Shown: in pieces, positions 36,360 through 48,262 of the stretch
Position numbering within the stretch: the first letter of the stretch is position 1
Layout of the letters: each line of letters opens with the position of its first letter
Source: Aselliscus stoliczkanus
Lineage: Eukaryota; Chordata; Mammalia; Chiroptera; Hipposideridae
Assembly (NCBI GenBank): GCA_033961575.1
Contig: CM066737.1
Coordinates: 87,974,271 to 88,038,270 of the forward strand
Direction: 5' to 3'
Length of the DNA: 64,000 nt
The notes under the pieces: model-generated
Told to the model about the DNA's origin: nothing
Seen by the model: the letters and a program-made list of their open reading frames with translations, nothing else
Databases searched by the model: none
Translations under genes and position numbers: made by a program

Positions 36360-36920
36360 CATTAAGAGGCACAATAGAAAGGATTTACCCTAATGCCTCC
36401 AAATACCTCATTTTACTGAAAGCTTCAGTTCCATTGGCATGTGAGATACTCTTAGGGCCTCACTCATACCCACTCCTCACTGAACATTCCCTGCACTTTG
36501 TCTAACAGCTGCCAACTGCCACTTCCTGGGATTCTGTGCCTTGGGCCTCTCTGTAGTTCCCAAAGCCCGTACAATTCAGGGGATTAAGGCTCTACCTCCC
36601 CACATCTCCCAACAAACCTCAACCAGTGGCAGATGGCTTTCGTTGGTAAATACCACTGATCATTCACATCTTCGGTTGGGGTAAGTCTGAAGCACATGAT
36701 ACACGATGACCGGAGTTCAGAATGTATGCCATGCCCAGTGAGGAGGACTTGGGATTCAAGATGGAGACCCCATTGTACACAGTAGAGGCCTTCCTCATAT
36801 TATCTTCTTGCCTGGCTTGCTTTTCCCCTCCCCAGTCCCTTACCAGTGGTTACTAGCATCATTTCCAAGTAAATCATTTCCATGCATATTCTACTCTTAG
36901 GATCTATTTCTAGGGAGACC
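36360..36920. other. GC-richer block, possibly an old LTR or LINE
   Basis: About 560 bp less AT-rich than its flanks, ending ATCTATTTCTAGGGAGACCC. The ending resembles ancient mammalian repeats, but I cannot assign class or strand. No coding frame is supported. Confidence 0.35.
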
Positions 36921-37164
36921 CAACCCAGCACAAGTTGGAAAGAAATAATGGCATCTGTACTGTTTATTCAGCACTTGCCAATGTAAATCCTGGAAACTAC
37001 TCCATGCAACTTGGTGTGGAATTCCCCAGAGACAGTACTCTTCCCTCATGAAGGAGTTCCTTCTTTGCTCAATGAGGCCTTGGCCTTGATAAAGGTACAT
37101 TTTTAGAGCAAATATAAGAGCATGACTTAGAATAAGGATGACAAGTGGATTTTACCAAAGGGTA

Positions 37165-37535
37165 GTGAGAATCAACTTTTATACAGTGCTTAGGCACTCT
37201 TTTAATCATGTACCTCTATTAACTCATTTTTTATAATGAGTTGCAGGTGCAGAGCACAGCGTAATGGTTAGACATTTACACCCCTCACAAAGTTATAACC
37301 CCACCAAGCCTACAACCCATCTGACATCATATATAGCTGTTACATATATTACCTCATGTAATCTTCCCCAAATTCTATGAAGTATCGAAAATCATTATCT
37401 CCATTTTATAGATAAAGAAACTGAAGAAACGGAAAGTGACTTGACCAAGTTGACACAACTCATATTGGTGGAGCCAGGGTTTGAACCCAAGCACAGTAGC
37501 TCATGATCTATGCTGTTAACCACCATACCTACCCC
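37165..37535 (-). mobile_element. MIR element, antisense, split by an L1 fragment
   Basis: Outer parts: ACAGTGCTTAGGCACTCTTT at the left, then CATTTTATAGATAAAGAAAC, GGTTTGAACCCAAGCACAG and GCTGTTAACCACCATACC at the right, which is MIR in reverse order. Between them, about 37236-37346 is an antisense L1 3'UTR piece (TAATGGTTAGACATTTACAC, CCATCTGACATCATATATAG). Confidence 0.8.
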
Positions 37536-37679
37536 CTGTCATGGGGCTGTTTCTTGGGTGCTATGTTGGGCATAGCAAGGGTGAATTTCGACCAAACATG
37601 GTAGAGTACTGAGGGCTGTCATGCCCAGTTCATACGAAATGTCTTGGCTTCTAATTCTAATGGAAGCCATGCCAGCCTA

Positions 37680-37780
37680 AAAAGAGTCCATAAAAGGAAG
37701 GAAGAAAGAGGGGCAAGGAGGGAGGGAAGGAAACCAGGAGAAAAGGAGGGCTAAAGAAGAAAACAAAGGGAAGAAAAGAA
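37680..37780. repeat. Purine-rich (GGAA)n-like tract
   Basis: About 100 bp of almost pure A and G on the + strand, with GGAAGGAAGAAAGAGG-type units. Confidence 0.8.
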
Positions 37781-38515
37781 GTCAAACAGGGCACCACTTC
37801 AGTTGTCTCATCTAAACGGATGATGGTACAAGTGTTCTGGTTTGGGTGGGTAAAACATTTTGTGTGTTTTGGTAGCCAAGAGGGTGCCAGGAAGTGTGGA
37901 CATAGGAAGGAAGCTCACAGATGTTGACAGGACACTTGGGCCCGATGTAAACTTTGGATAGAATCAAGAAGTAAAGGCAGCCTTTGTTCAATATCAACAG
38001 CGCAGGGGAGAGAGCTTGCTGTGAACTTAAAAAGAAGATGTTAAAACAAAAGGGTTCAGGCTTTTTTGACTGGTACAGCTATTATGCATGGCCTTTGAGA
38101 CTGAAAGGGAATTGTTAGAGTAAGCTGCTCATCTAAAGAGTGAGGATTCATTCGTTCAAAAATATTCAGTAAGCTCCTACTATTTACCAGGCATTGCTGT
38201 AAGTGCTGCAAAACCAGTAAGTGAAACCAATGGACCCTCCCCACATAAAACTTCTATTATAGCAACGGGAGACAGAATATGAGCAAACACATGAACAAAT
38301 AATAAATGAGTAAATATTGTATATTTAAAGATGAAACATGTTATGAAAAGAAAAGAAAACACAGAGTGAGCTGTGGGGGTATAGGGCCACTAAAGGGGCA
38401 GGAGTATTGGGAATGGTGAGAGGTGGGGTTGCAATTTTAAATACAGTAGAAGGGCATTGGCTCAAAGGTTTGAAGAAGGTAAATGAGTCAGTCTGGCTGT
38501 TTGGACATTTTCTTT

Positions 38516-40062
38516 TATTGTATTTTAGTTTTTTTCTTTTAAATTAGTTTCAGGTGTACAAAAACATCATAATGGGGCCGGCTGAGTGGCTCAGTTGGTG
38601 AAGAGCTTACTCAAGAGTGCGAGCTGAGCTCTGAGCAATAGCAGTTCAATGCCCAGCCTGAGCTGAGCTGTTGCTGAGCTGCCAACAGGTGGCAGGATGG
38701 CTCAGCTAAAAAAAACCAACAAAACAAAACAAAGGAAAAAATCATAATGATTAGACATCACACCACTCAGGAAGCCTACTACCCCTCTGACATCGTATAA
38801 AGCTGTTACAATTCCACTGACTATTCCCTATGTCGTACTTTACATCCTGTGACAGTGTGTGTATGTGTGTGTGTATTTATAGTTGACATACAATATTATT
38901 GTACTTCAGCCTCAGGTGTACAGTGCAGTGGTCAGGCATCTACACAGTTTATGAAGTGATCCCCCATTAAGTCCAATGTCCATCTGGCACCCTACATAAT
39001 CTTTACAGCATTATTGATTATATTCTCCTTACTGTACTACACATCCCTGAGACTATTTTGTGACTACCAATTTGTACTTTGTAATCCCTTCCCCTTCTCC
39101 CCTGTCCCTCAGTCCCCCTCTCATTTAACAACCATCAGTTTTTTCTCTGTGTCTGAGTCTATTTCTGTTTTGTGTGCTTGTTTATTTTGTTCTTTAGATT
39201 CCACATATAAGTGAGATCATATGGTATTTGTCTTTCTCATTCTGACTTATTTCACTTAGCATAATATTCTCTGGGTCTATCCATGTTGTTGCAAATGGTA
39301 AGATTTCATTCTTTTGTATGGCAGAGTAATACTCCATTGTTTAAATGTACCACAATTTCTTTATCCAATCCTCTATTGATGGGCATTTCAGTTATTTCCA
39401 TATCTTGGCTATTGTGAATAGCAATGCAGTAAACATAAAGGTGTGTATATTTTTTCAAATTAGTGTATTGGATTTCTTCTGATAAATACCCAGGAGTGGA
39501 GTTGTTGGATCATAAGATAGTTCTATTTTTAATTTTTTGAAAACCTCTATACTGTTTTCTATAATGGCTGCACCAATTTATAATCCCACCAACAGTGCGC
39601 CGGGGTTCCCTTTTCTCCACATCCTCGCAGACAGTTGTTATTTGTCAATTTATTGATGATAGCCATTCTGACAGGTGTGAGGTGATATCTCATTGTGGTT
39701 TTTATTTGCATTTCTCTAATGATTAGAGAGGTTGATCATCTTCTCATATGTCTATTGGCCATCTGTATATCCTTTTTAGAGAAATATCTCTTCATGTCTT
39801 CTGCCCATTTTTTTAACTGGGTTGTTCGTTTTTTTGGTGTTGAATTCTGTGATTTTTTAAAATAAATTTTGCATATTAACCCCTTATCAGATGTATCGTT
39901 GGTAAATATCTTCTTTCATTTAGTAGGATGTCTTTTTGTTTTGCTGATGATTTCCTTTGCTGTGAAAAAAAACTTTTTTGTTTGATATAGTCCCATTTGT
40001 TTATTGTTTTCTTGTGCTTCACTTGCCTGAGGGGATATATCAGTAAAAATATTATTAAGCAT
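38516..40062 (-). mobile_element. L1 3' part, antisense, inserted in L2
   Basis: L1 3'UTR and upstream sequence in reverse: TTTCAGGTGTACAAAAACAT, GATTCCACATATAAGTGAGA, CCACCAACAGTGCGCCGGGG and GTCTATTGGCCATCTGTATA. It carries two copies of the TCAGGTGTACA 3'UTR unit (38555 and 38911). A family B SINE interrupts it at 38575-38735. It reads on to ATAGTCCCATTTGTTTATTG, so it is 5' truncated within the ORF2/3'UTR area. Confidence 0.85.
38575..38735 (+). mobile_element. tRNA-derived SINE, family B
   Basis: GGGCCGGCTGAGTGGCTCAG with A box TGGCTCAGTTGG, B box GGTTC-like GCAGTTCAATGCC, and the end GGCAGGATGGCTCAGCTAAA. Flanked by AAAACATCATAATG (38561-38574) and AAAAAATCATAATG (38736-38749). The host L1 resumes exactly after the second copy. 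Confidence 0.92.
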
Positions 40063-40499
40063 CATTTCTGAGCATTTTAAATAGTCAGTGCCAAGGCCCA
40101 CATGTTGGGCACGTACTTAAACAGTGACCAGCAGGAAATCCAGTGAGGCTGGAGGAGAATGAGTTGGGGCAAGAAGTAGGGCATGAGATCAAAAGGGTTG
40201 CGCAGTTCCAGATTTTGAAGGGCCTGGTGGATTGTTGCCAAGACTACCTTTCACTATGAGTGAGATAAGGGCCAGCGTAGGTTTCTGAGGAGATGAGTGA
40301 CATGATCTGATTTATATTTTTGAAGGATCACACTGGTTGAGTGTAGCACTGTAGGGGATGAAGAGTAAAAGCAAGAACAGTTGGAAAAGAGAGGCCAGTG
40401 GTTTGGACTAGAGTGGTAAGGAGAGATTTTTAGATTCTGGAAATGTTTTCAAAGTGGAGATAGCAGATTTATTTCTGTATTCACAGAGAAACTTGATCT

Positions 40500-42650
40500 T
40501 GGATGTAGAAAGACCCATTCTCAGCTGATTTGGGGCTCAGGAGAATTTAGGTGTCCTGGGAACTTGGCAGTGGGTCCCTTGAGGGATGTAAGATTTCTTC
40601 TCCTTGATATTTTTGCCTCTCATCCTCCAGTCTTGCTTTGAAGCAGGGGCACAAGTACTGGCAGTGGAGATCTTATCACCCTGATGGAAATCTTTCTCTT
40701 CCCGAACCTATTTCATTGCATTTAAGCACAAATTTAATAGTATCCGTCACTTGAGTAAAGACAGAACTAACGCCTTGCACAAACTGACTATTTCTATTCT
40801 GGTATTAGAGGAAGTAGATAATGGAAGAAGGCACTATATTTACATACCTGAAGGAAAATAAAAGAATGACTTTCTGGGCACATTGTAATACAGGGACAGG
40901 GCTAGATAAAGGGATAGTTATTTCACAGATTTAATAATATTCTTACAAAAAGGATATTGCAATTATTGTAAATTAAATAATCATGGATCATATAAAATAT
41001 CAAAGCAAAATTTGATTACAAACATTTTTTAAATTCTACATAGATTTTTCTAATTGAATAGTCTGGTGCATGGAAAAATATGACTTTTATTAATACTACC
41101 ATGTTGTAAGAAGTCATCTTTTGGACAACATACAACAATTTGAATAATGTAATCATTGAGTGATTTCTCTAAGGAAATTTCAAGTTTTTTAACTAAAACG
41201 TTTATTGAGTTATGAATATAATTCTTTCTTCAAGTGCTTTCATGATTTGGGATTTATTTCTTTGATTTGCTATTTATATTTGTGAATTACTTTGCAAATA
41301 TTAATCTATTCACTGTAACTTAAGTCCTGCTTAAATCATTTCTATAGTACTTCATTTTTCGCTTTTGTTATAGTGAAGAGATTACAGATATTTGCTGCAT
41401 TGTAGTCATGCCTAGTCCATATTTATAAATGCTTTTTTATATTTGCTTTTAAAATAGTTTTTATATTTTTATATTTTATACAAGTCTCTATTTTGTAGGA
41501 AATTATTCATTTTTTCTCTCTTCTATTATTTTATCAGGCCCAGCAGTTGTCCTCCTCTAACTCCCATACTGCAATTTACTCCCACCTCTGCTAAAATGTA
41601 CTTAAAGAACTCACTCCTACTCATTCCATTCTCCCAGCAAGACTATTTTGATAATCCCCACCCTATAAATTCTGGAAATCAGAAACTTCCACATTAAAAG
41701 TTAAATTCATGAGGCTGGTGGAAATTTTGAGGTTGCAATTAACTTGCTGGGAGTTTTCTTCTATTCATGAACTATTCAAGCTGTCCTTTGACCAATTGTG
41801 ATGCTACTTTTCAATCTGTGATATATAATTACTGATTTGTTATTTATTCCAAGACAGTCCATCATCCCATGGAGCATGTTTTGGGCAAAATAAATAGTTA
41901 TATTTAGGAAGTATTTTTCACATGTGGACCATAAACTGGGAAGAAAAAAAATCAACAAGGCAACTTACCATAGAGCCACTAAAAATAACTTCAAAAATGT
42001 CTTTAGAAGCTCAGAAAAATCAAATTAATAAGTACTTTAATGCCTTTTGATTGAAAACTCTTCCCAATTTGATATGTCATTAATGTAGTGCCTGATAGCT
42101 GGATGGGACATAAAGAGGTTAAGAATTAGATTTATGTAGGGTGTTGCCTTCACCTGTCACATAAAGACAAATTCCAGAGAGTGAAAATGACCTGGAGTTT
42201 GAGTCTTTGGTACTCCAATTTCTCTTTCTCAGTTTTAAGATAGATCTACTCCCCAATGGCTGCTGTCACAACAGCTACTAATGGGTTTCTATAATTCTTT
42301 TTTCTTAGAAATGAAAGTTGTGTGCTTTTCTGTGAACCAAGTTGCAATGGGCCCCAAGGCATTTTTGTTAGCTAAAACGGCTTAAAGCTATTATTTTCAC
42401 CTTTCCAACATGTGAAAACAATAGTGCAGCGTTTTGCAAATCTAAACACATGCACGCAATTAAGTGTATGCATACCCATTAAACTGTAGGGCTATATTCA
42501 TTAAGATGGGGATACCTAGTCGGCATCAGCAAAAGATACAATTTCACCATTTGCAGTGGTTTGTAAAAGGGCCATCTACTTCTTCTAACCTATCCCCTAT
42601 GCAGACCGATAGCCGTCATATTTAGGACCGTTAGGAAAAAAAATCTTGTT
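40500..42650. other. Intronic sequence, no feature recognised
   Basis: AT-rich, unique-looking. No repeat family or exon-like frame is identified. Confidence 0.5.
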
Positions 42651-42655
42651 TTTCT

Positions 42656-42740
42656 TGTTCACTACTATATCTACAAGTCCTAGAAGAATACCTAGCACTC
42701 AGTAGTCACTGAGTATACATCTGTAGAATTAATGAATTAT
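42656..42740 (+). mobile_element. L2 3' end, sense, short
   Basis: AGAAGAATACCTAGCACTCA then GTAGAATTAATGAATTA matches the L2 terminus. Confidence 0.6.
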
Positions 42741-42969
42741 GTATGGTAAATCCAGATATGGACTCTGCGATCAAATAGGACAGAGCAATGTTAATTTGTC
42801 AGTACCAAGACTGAAAAAAAGATTCAAAATGCCTTTTATACATTTTATCCTAACTCATTGAATTACATCATCAAGATGTGAATTCTAACAATCTATGCAT
42901 ATATACTAGCATGGAAATAGTTGATCTAAGTTTGTGAATACTGAATTTTTCTTGACTAGCCTTATTTTT

Positions 42970-43576
42970 TTGCCATAATTTTAAAAAATTTCCAGTTATA
43001 GTTGACATTTAATATTATTTATATTAGTTTCAGGCATACAGCATAGTGATTATATATTAATTTTCAAAGTGATTCCCCCAATTAGTCTAGTACCCACCTG
43101 GCACTATGCTTAGTTATTACCATATTATTGACTATATTCCCCATGCTGTACTTTACATCCCCATGATTATTTTGTAACTACCAATTTGTACTTCTTAATC
43201 CCTTCCCCTTTTTCACCCAGCTCCCAACCCCCCTCCCATGTGATAACAATCAGTTTGTTCTTTGTATCTTTTAGTCTGTTTCTGTTTTTTATCTTATGTT
43301 TATTTTGTTCTTTAGATTCCACGTATAAATGAGATCATAAGGTATTTGTCTTTCTCTGTATGACTTATTTCTCTTAGCATAATATCCTCTGGGTCCATCC
43401 ATGCTGTCTAAAATGGTCACTAATTGGAAAAGATATATGCACCTCTATATTCATTGAAACATTATTTATAATAGCCAAAATATGGAAGCAACCTAAGTGC
43501 CCATCAGCAGACAATTGAATAAAGAAGATGTGGTACATTTATACAATGGAATATTACTTGCCTAAAGAAAAGAATG
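42970..43576 (-). mobile_element. L1 with inverted 5' part (twin-priming structure)
   Basis: 42970-43417 is antisense L1 3'UTR (CAGTTATAGTTGACATTTAA to GGGTCCATCCATGCTGT). At about 43418 the orientation flips, and 43418-43576 is sense L1 (AAAAGATATATGCACCTC, CCAAAATATGGAAGCAACCT, ACAATGGAATATTACTTGCC). In the L1 consensus the flipped piece lies directly upstream of the point where the antisense piece stops. That is the structure produced by twin priming. Confidence 0.82.
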
Positions 43577-43699
43577 TGCGTACTAAATTTTAAACCATTT
43601 ATTTATCAAAGTGTCTGGCAGGAAACTCACGTGTAATTGAACTATTAGAAATATTTTTCCCAGTCACTGAGCTTGCATTATATGGTTATGACAAGCAGT

Positions 43700-43900
43700 A
43701 GGCTAGAGGTTGGTGAAGTATTGTATTTGAACCTGAAAGACTCTAATTTAGGTACTGAATCTGACTCATAATAGTTGGGTCCTTAAGCAAGTCATATAAA
43801 ATTTCTAAATCTCAGGGGTTGTTTTTAGTTTTGAAATTAGATCAATGCTAATATCTGTCACAACCTACTTTGCAACAGTATTGTGTAGACTGAAGTTATG
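43700..43900 (+). mobile_element. MIR element, sense, degraded
   Basis: GTTGGGTCCTTAAGCAAGTC, then AAATTTCTAAATCTCAGG and a CAGTATTGTGTAGACTGAAG-like end follow MIR order. Confidence 0.6.
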
Positions 43901-46180
43901 TAGAATTTTGTAGAAAATTTTTTTATTAAATGTGTAGTTATATAAATTTTAAGGTTTGTAAAACTCATATTACTTCATCAAATATTCAAAATCTTAAAAA
44001 TTTATTATAAATGTCCATGTAAGTAATCCTAAAAACAAATTGCCTTAAAGAATGTGGCAAACCTTATAAAATTGCATATTTATATGTACAAAATTTTATA
44101 TAAAAATGTTAACAACAGCATAAATATACATAAGGTTATTTCCAGATTTAGCACATAGTCTAGAGGTAAAAAGAAGAGTTTAAAGTAAAACAAAAAAAAA
44201 AAGAAAGAAAGGGAATACACATAGGCTAAAAAAAATTTGCTTTCGACAAAAACTTCGGTTAGAGAATCTGTGTATACTTTCAATCGTATTCCTTTACTGT
44301 TTCCAAAGCTCCATATTACTTATTCAGGGGTTAAATTTTCCATTCTTCTATTGAGTTTCAGTGCCAAATAAATTACACATACACACACAGACACACACAG
44401 ACACATGTATATATTTTATTCTTTTTTAGGTACAGTATACAAACTGTAAATTGTTTTAAGTTTCCATGCACCATGACCTTTACCAAGAATAGAATGATGT
44501 TTTCTAATTTATTTGTTTGAGACTTTTTATTATTGTTGTTTCTTGTTTGGAATTTTGGTTTTAATGAGATACGTTGAATTATTTTCTTTTTCCAATTCTA
44601 CTTCAGTAACTTAAAATTCTTTGTTCTGAATTCAGAACCATGAGAAACTATTTAAAAGCACTGAAGTTCTAAATGAAGAATGGTTTAATCAGCAGTGTTA
44701 CTTTTTTTTTTGGAGTTTTGAGTTTTGTTACTGTTAATCATTAGTTGTTTTTCTTTTGATATTTAGAAAAGCTAGTCTGTATTCATTCATCCTGTTTAAA
44801 TTGGTAATCATAAATATGTTAAGACTAAAATAACATTCAATTGAACCTTATGAATTGATGTTATGTAGCTCAAAATATTCAAATATTGGCAATTGCTATA
44901 GTTCAATCTAATAAAAAAGCAGACTTATACCCAAGTCTGCTTATTTCTGAATCCTAATGCATATCATTAAACATTCAAGGAAAAAAATATCAAGAACTTC
45001 GTGTTGTAAATCACATTAATGGACCCCAATATTATAAATTCCCAAATTAAATTTGCCAAACATTAGATGAAAGGTTAAAGAATGTTCTCATCGTGAAGGA
45101 AATCTGTGGGGTTTGCAAAAAGGTAAGAAAAAGAAGTAGACTGATAGGATCCTGCTCCTATATCATGTTTCTGTTCTGTTTTTTCTTAAATTTATGTGTT
45201 TAGGTTCAGAACGATTATATGAAGTGGTGGTTTTGTTTATGTAAAAACACAGTGATGGAAAACATGTTCTCCCAACATTAACAGCATAAATCATTTTAAA
45301 AATTGGCAAAATATTACCAAATATGTTTCCAATTTTTTCAAAATTGTGTACTGTCATTTGTATTAATGTGTACAGATTTCATTACATTCTATCTTGTATA
45401 GTAGTTAATCTGTGAACCTGCTTGATCTCATACTGGATGTTCAGTTCTTTATCAAAATAATAAGGGGCTCATGATTGCATATTGAAACAGGAAAAAAAGA
45501 GTATAAGGTGAAAAGAAACAAGAAAACCACCCTGTTCACATTTTTCAATCCCATTCTGTGGCGTTAATCATTTTTTTCAGGTTTCCCTGGATTGCTGTGT
45601 TGCCTTGGAATTGTTTTCCATAAAACCTACCTGCCCCTCTCTGCTCAGTTATACAAGTCTTAAAAGCTTGTCCAGGTTCTTAAAAAAAAATGGCCATGTA
45701 GAATGCCACAGGTCGTAATTTTTAATGAAGAAAAAGTATTTACTTTAACACGCTCTCTGTGACAATGTGTAAGAGACAATTTTTCTCTCAAGATTTTCTG
45801 CAAAATGATTTATTCAATGTGCACAATTAACACGAAATGTAGCTATCACAAAATGACTTGTGAAGTCGTTTTCAGTTTAGTTGGTGCTGTTGGATTACAA
45901 TTGTTTTCGAGCAACACTTGTAGCAGTGAAGTTCTCGTTGAATGTTGGATGGCATCTGGGAAACGGGCAGACATAACTCTGGGGATGAGGCTTGTTGTAA
46001 GGTACCTGTGGTACTGAGAGGAAAACTGGAGAAACTTAGCCAAGAACTGCTGATGTACTGTTCTTCTACTATTTACTCTAATAGCTAAATGACCAGTAAA
46101 ATAAAATAAACAGAGAGATATCTCAATAGCTCACATCTGTTGTGGCCCAAATGCATATTGCAGTGTATCAGAAACAGTGT
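43900..46180. other. Intronic sequence, no feature recognised
   Basis: AT-rich sequence. A short CACACA run lies at 44380-44405. No supported gene. Confidence 0.5.
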
Positions 46181-46191
46181 AACAAATCTTG

Positions 46192-46340
46192 GGGCCGGCT
46201 GAGTAGCTCAGTTGGTAAGAGCTCATCAAGAGGGCAAACTGAGCTCTGAGCAGCAGCAATTTGATGCCCAGCCCAAGCTGAGCTGCTGCTGAGCTACCAA
46301 CAGGTGGCAGGATGGCTTAGCTGAAAAAAAAAAGAAACAA
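46192..46340 (+). mobile_element. tRNA-derived SINE, family B
   Basis: GGGCCGGCTGAGTAGCTCAG to GGCAGGATGGCTTAGCTGAA and a poly(A) tail. Flanked by a perfect 12-bp duplication TAACAAATCTTG (46180-46191 and 46341-46352). Confidence 0.93.
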
Positions 46341-46424
46341 TAACAAATCTTGAACAGTCAGTGATTCAATTCACATTGGATTTTCATAAGCAAGTTACAA
46401 TTCAGAGCTTCAACTCACTTTTTC

Positions 46425-46530
46425 ACTTCAAATCAACAAATATGTATTAAGGCCTGAATACTGTGCTTAACACTCTAAAAGAGAAATATAAGATGTGATC
46501 CCTGCACCCTGGTCATTTGTAATATTAACT
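46425..46530 (-). mobile_element. Possible L2 3' end, antisense
   Basis: AAATCAACAAATATGTATTA and ACTGTGCTTAACACTCTAAA resemble the reverse complement of the L2 terminus. Weak match. Confidence 0.45.
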
Positions 46531-46724
46531 GGAAACATTTCATAGTTATACAAACAAGTTAGATAGTCATAAAGGTAGGAAAACATAGCATACCCAAAAT
46601 ATATAGTAGAAGACATGAGTGGAATTCATGAAGTGGAGAAAGCAATGTAGAAAGCAGAAGCTGAGAATAATTATGTACAGAAGAAAGCCTTTGAATATTA
46701 GTGCTTTGAATATAATTGAAATTT

Positions 46725-47060
46725 GGATGATACTAATAGCTACCACTTCTTTTTTTTAAAAGATTTTATTGGGGAATTGGGGGAGGAGAACAGCATTGGG
46801 GAATCATGGAAGGGGAACAGACAAGTTGCTGTCCTTTAGATCTTCAGTCTAGTTGTAGAGGATGTTGCTTCACTGGCCCATGTTGGTATCGTCATTGCGC
46901 TCTTCCCAGATGAGGCAGATAATAGCTACCACTTGTTAATTATGTGCCAGGACGTACCCTAAAATTATTTACTTATGGTAACTCATATGGTAATCACAAC
47001 AACCCTATGAGAAAGCATTATTATGATACCCATATTCAGAATTATCCAAGTTGAAGATGG
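46725..47060 (-). mobile_element. MIR element, antisense, split by a SINE C tail
   Basis: After the insertion the sequence reads TTAATTATGTGCCAGGACGT, CAACCCTATGAGAAAGC and ATTATTATGATACCCATATT, which is antisense MIR. Its start lies before 46749. Confidence 0.65.
46749..46920 (-). mobile_element. SINE C tail only, antisense, 5' truncated
   Basis: The reverse complement contains GACGATACCAACATGGGCCA, CTACAACTAGACTGAAG, TGTCTGTTCCCCTTCC and CAATTCCCCAATAAAATC. It aligns with the last 170 bp of the composite SINE at 11720-12170. It has its own 14-bp duplication, AATAGCTACCACTT (46735-46748 and 46921-46934), and an A tail. It is therefore an independent, 5'-truncated insertion, which proves that this tail is the 3' end of a retroposon. 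Confidence 0.9.
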
Positions 47061-47139
47061 TGATTTGGATCCAAATGGTGGTAGGGTCAAATTCTGGTCA
47101 AATTCTCTACCTATATCCTAAAGGTAGAGCCCATAGGAT

Positions 47140-47425
47140 TTGGTGGCCAACAGATTGCATGTGAGTTGGTAGAGAGAGGATTCAGGTATCACACTGAGAA
47201 TTTTGGCCTGAAAAACTGGAAGAATGGAGCTGCCATTAACTATAGAATGTGGAAAATTACAGGAGGATCAGGTTAGGGTGCAAGGTTGAGTATAAGTTTA
47301 CTTTTGACATGTTAAGTTTAAGATGTTTATTAGATACCCAAGTGAATATCAAAGGGACAGTTGGATATATGTAAGTCAGAGTTCAAAAGGGAATCCCGAT
47401 GAGAGAGATACATTTGGGAATCACT
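47140..47425 (-). mobile_element. L2 LINE fragment, antisense
   Basis: TTGGCCTGAAAAACTGGAAG, TTTTGACATGTTAAGTTTAA and ATACCCAAGTGAATATCAAA, in the order of antisense L2. The same phrases recur at 56180-56320. Confidence 0.8.
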
Positions 47426-47429
47426 GGGG

Positions 47430-48060
47430 GTAATTTGTTAGCTCCTCTTCCACACTTGCTCACAAAATATGGGTCTTTTCCTGTGTTCCTTTCTCAGTCC
47501 TCTTTCATCTCACCCCGCCTCTGTAGACAATCTTAGCCACTCCATGACCTACATATCAGTTTGACACAAATGGATCTTATTGACGAGTTGGAAAATGGAA
47601 TAAGCAAGATGTCATAGATTTATTGCTGATTGTGGCCAACAGAGTGGGGCATCCAGCAGATGTAGGAACTGAGACATTTTATGAGTTATTCTGCTTAACA
47701 TTTTCACTGCAACTTTCATCTATAGTCGAGCGATATTTCCATGCCGCTGACTGCGGTGTTCGACTTTACCCCATGAGCTCAGTGTTCCGGAAAGGAAGTT
47801 TAGGAAAGCAGATGTACATTTTTCTATATTTTTGTGTTTTTCAAGAATGAATACCAATAGGACATTTTAAAACTTTAAAGTAATCATTTCTTTTAATAAA
47901 ACGTAGCACCTTGGCTGCAGTTACTTAAAAATGTAAATACTTTATTATCTTCTGTGGAGTTTTGACACCTTTTGGAGAAAAACCTTGAAATCAATTAACT
48001 CGGTGAAAAGGTTAAGGCTACAGCAAAATGTTTGTGGGCTAACAAAAGCAGGAGGACTCT
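47430..48060. other. Intronic sequence, no clear feature
   Basis: The part at 47720-47790 keeps several CpG dinucleotides (AGTCGAGCGAT, TGCCGCTGACTGCGG), unusual for this intron. No frame is recognisable. Confidence 0.45.
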
Positions 48061-48067
48061 GCGTTTC

Positions 48068-48150
48068 TGGCTCACTGTTATATCCCCTGTATATAGAATG
48101 TGCTGGCACATGATAGGTTTTCAACAGATATTAACTGAGTGCTTGAATGA
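48068..48150 (+). mobile_element. L2 3' end, sense, short
   Basis: TATATCCCCTGTATATAGAA, GTGCTGGCACATGATAGG and GTGCTTGAATGAA match the L2 terminus. Confidence 0.7.
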
Positions 48151-48262
48151 AGACAGAGATGTAGCTCTCAGAAAAGTAGAGAGAAACCTGGGACATAGCA
48201 CAACTGGAATGCTGCAGAGGAGGGCAGAAGATGCAGTGAAGAAGCTACTAGTGAAGCAATAA

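Larger units (their letters stand above)
38150..40500 (-). mobile_element. L2 LINE, antisense, split by an L1
   Basis: The left part (38150-38510) begins with the reverse complement of the L2 end (TATTTACCAGGCATTGCTGT) and has AGGTGGGGTTGCAATTTTAA. The right part (about 40065-40500) continues in order with GAGTGACATGATCTGATTTA, GAAGGATCACACTGGTTGAG and TTTGGACTAGAGTGGTAAGG, from the end of the L2 reverse transcriptase region. The L1 between them must be younger. Confidence 0.8.

Noticed and set aside
36360..36920. Endogenous retroviral LTR
   Set aside because: No TG/CA ends, polyadenylation signal layout or flanking duplication could be shown, so it is left as an unassigned block.
47623..47850. 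75-codon frame over a CpG-containing stretch, considered as a processed pseudogene
   Set aside because: No recognisable protein similarity, poly(A) tail or target duplication.
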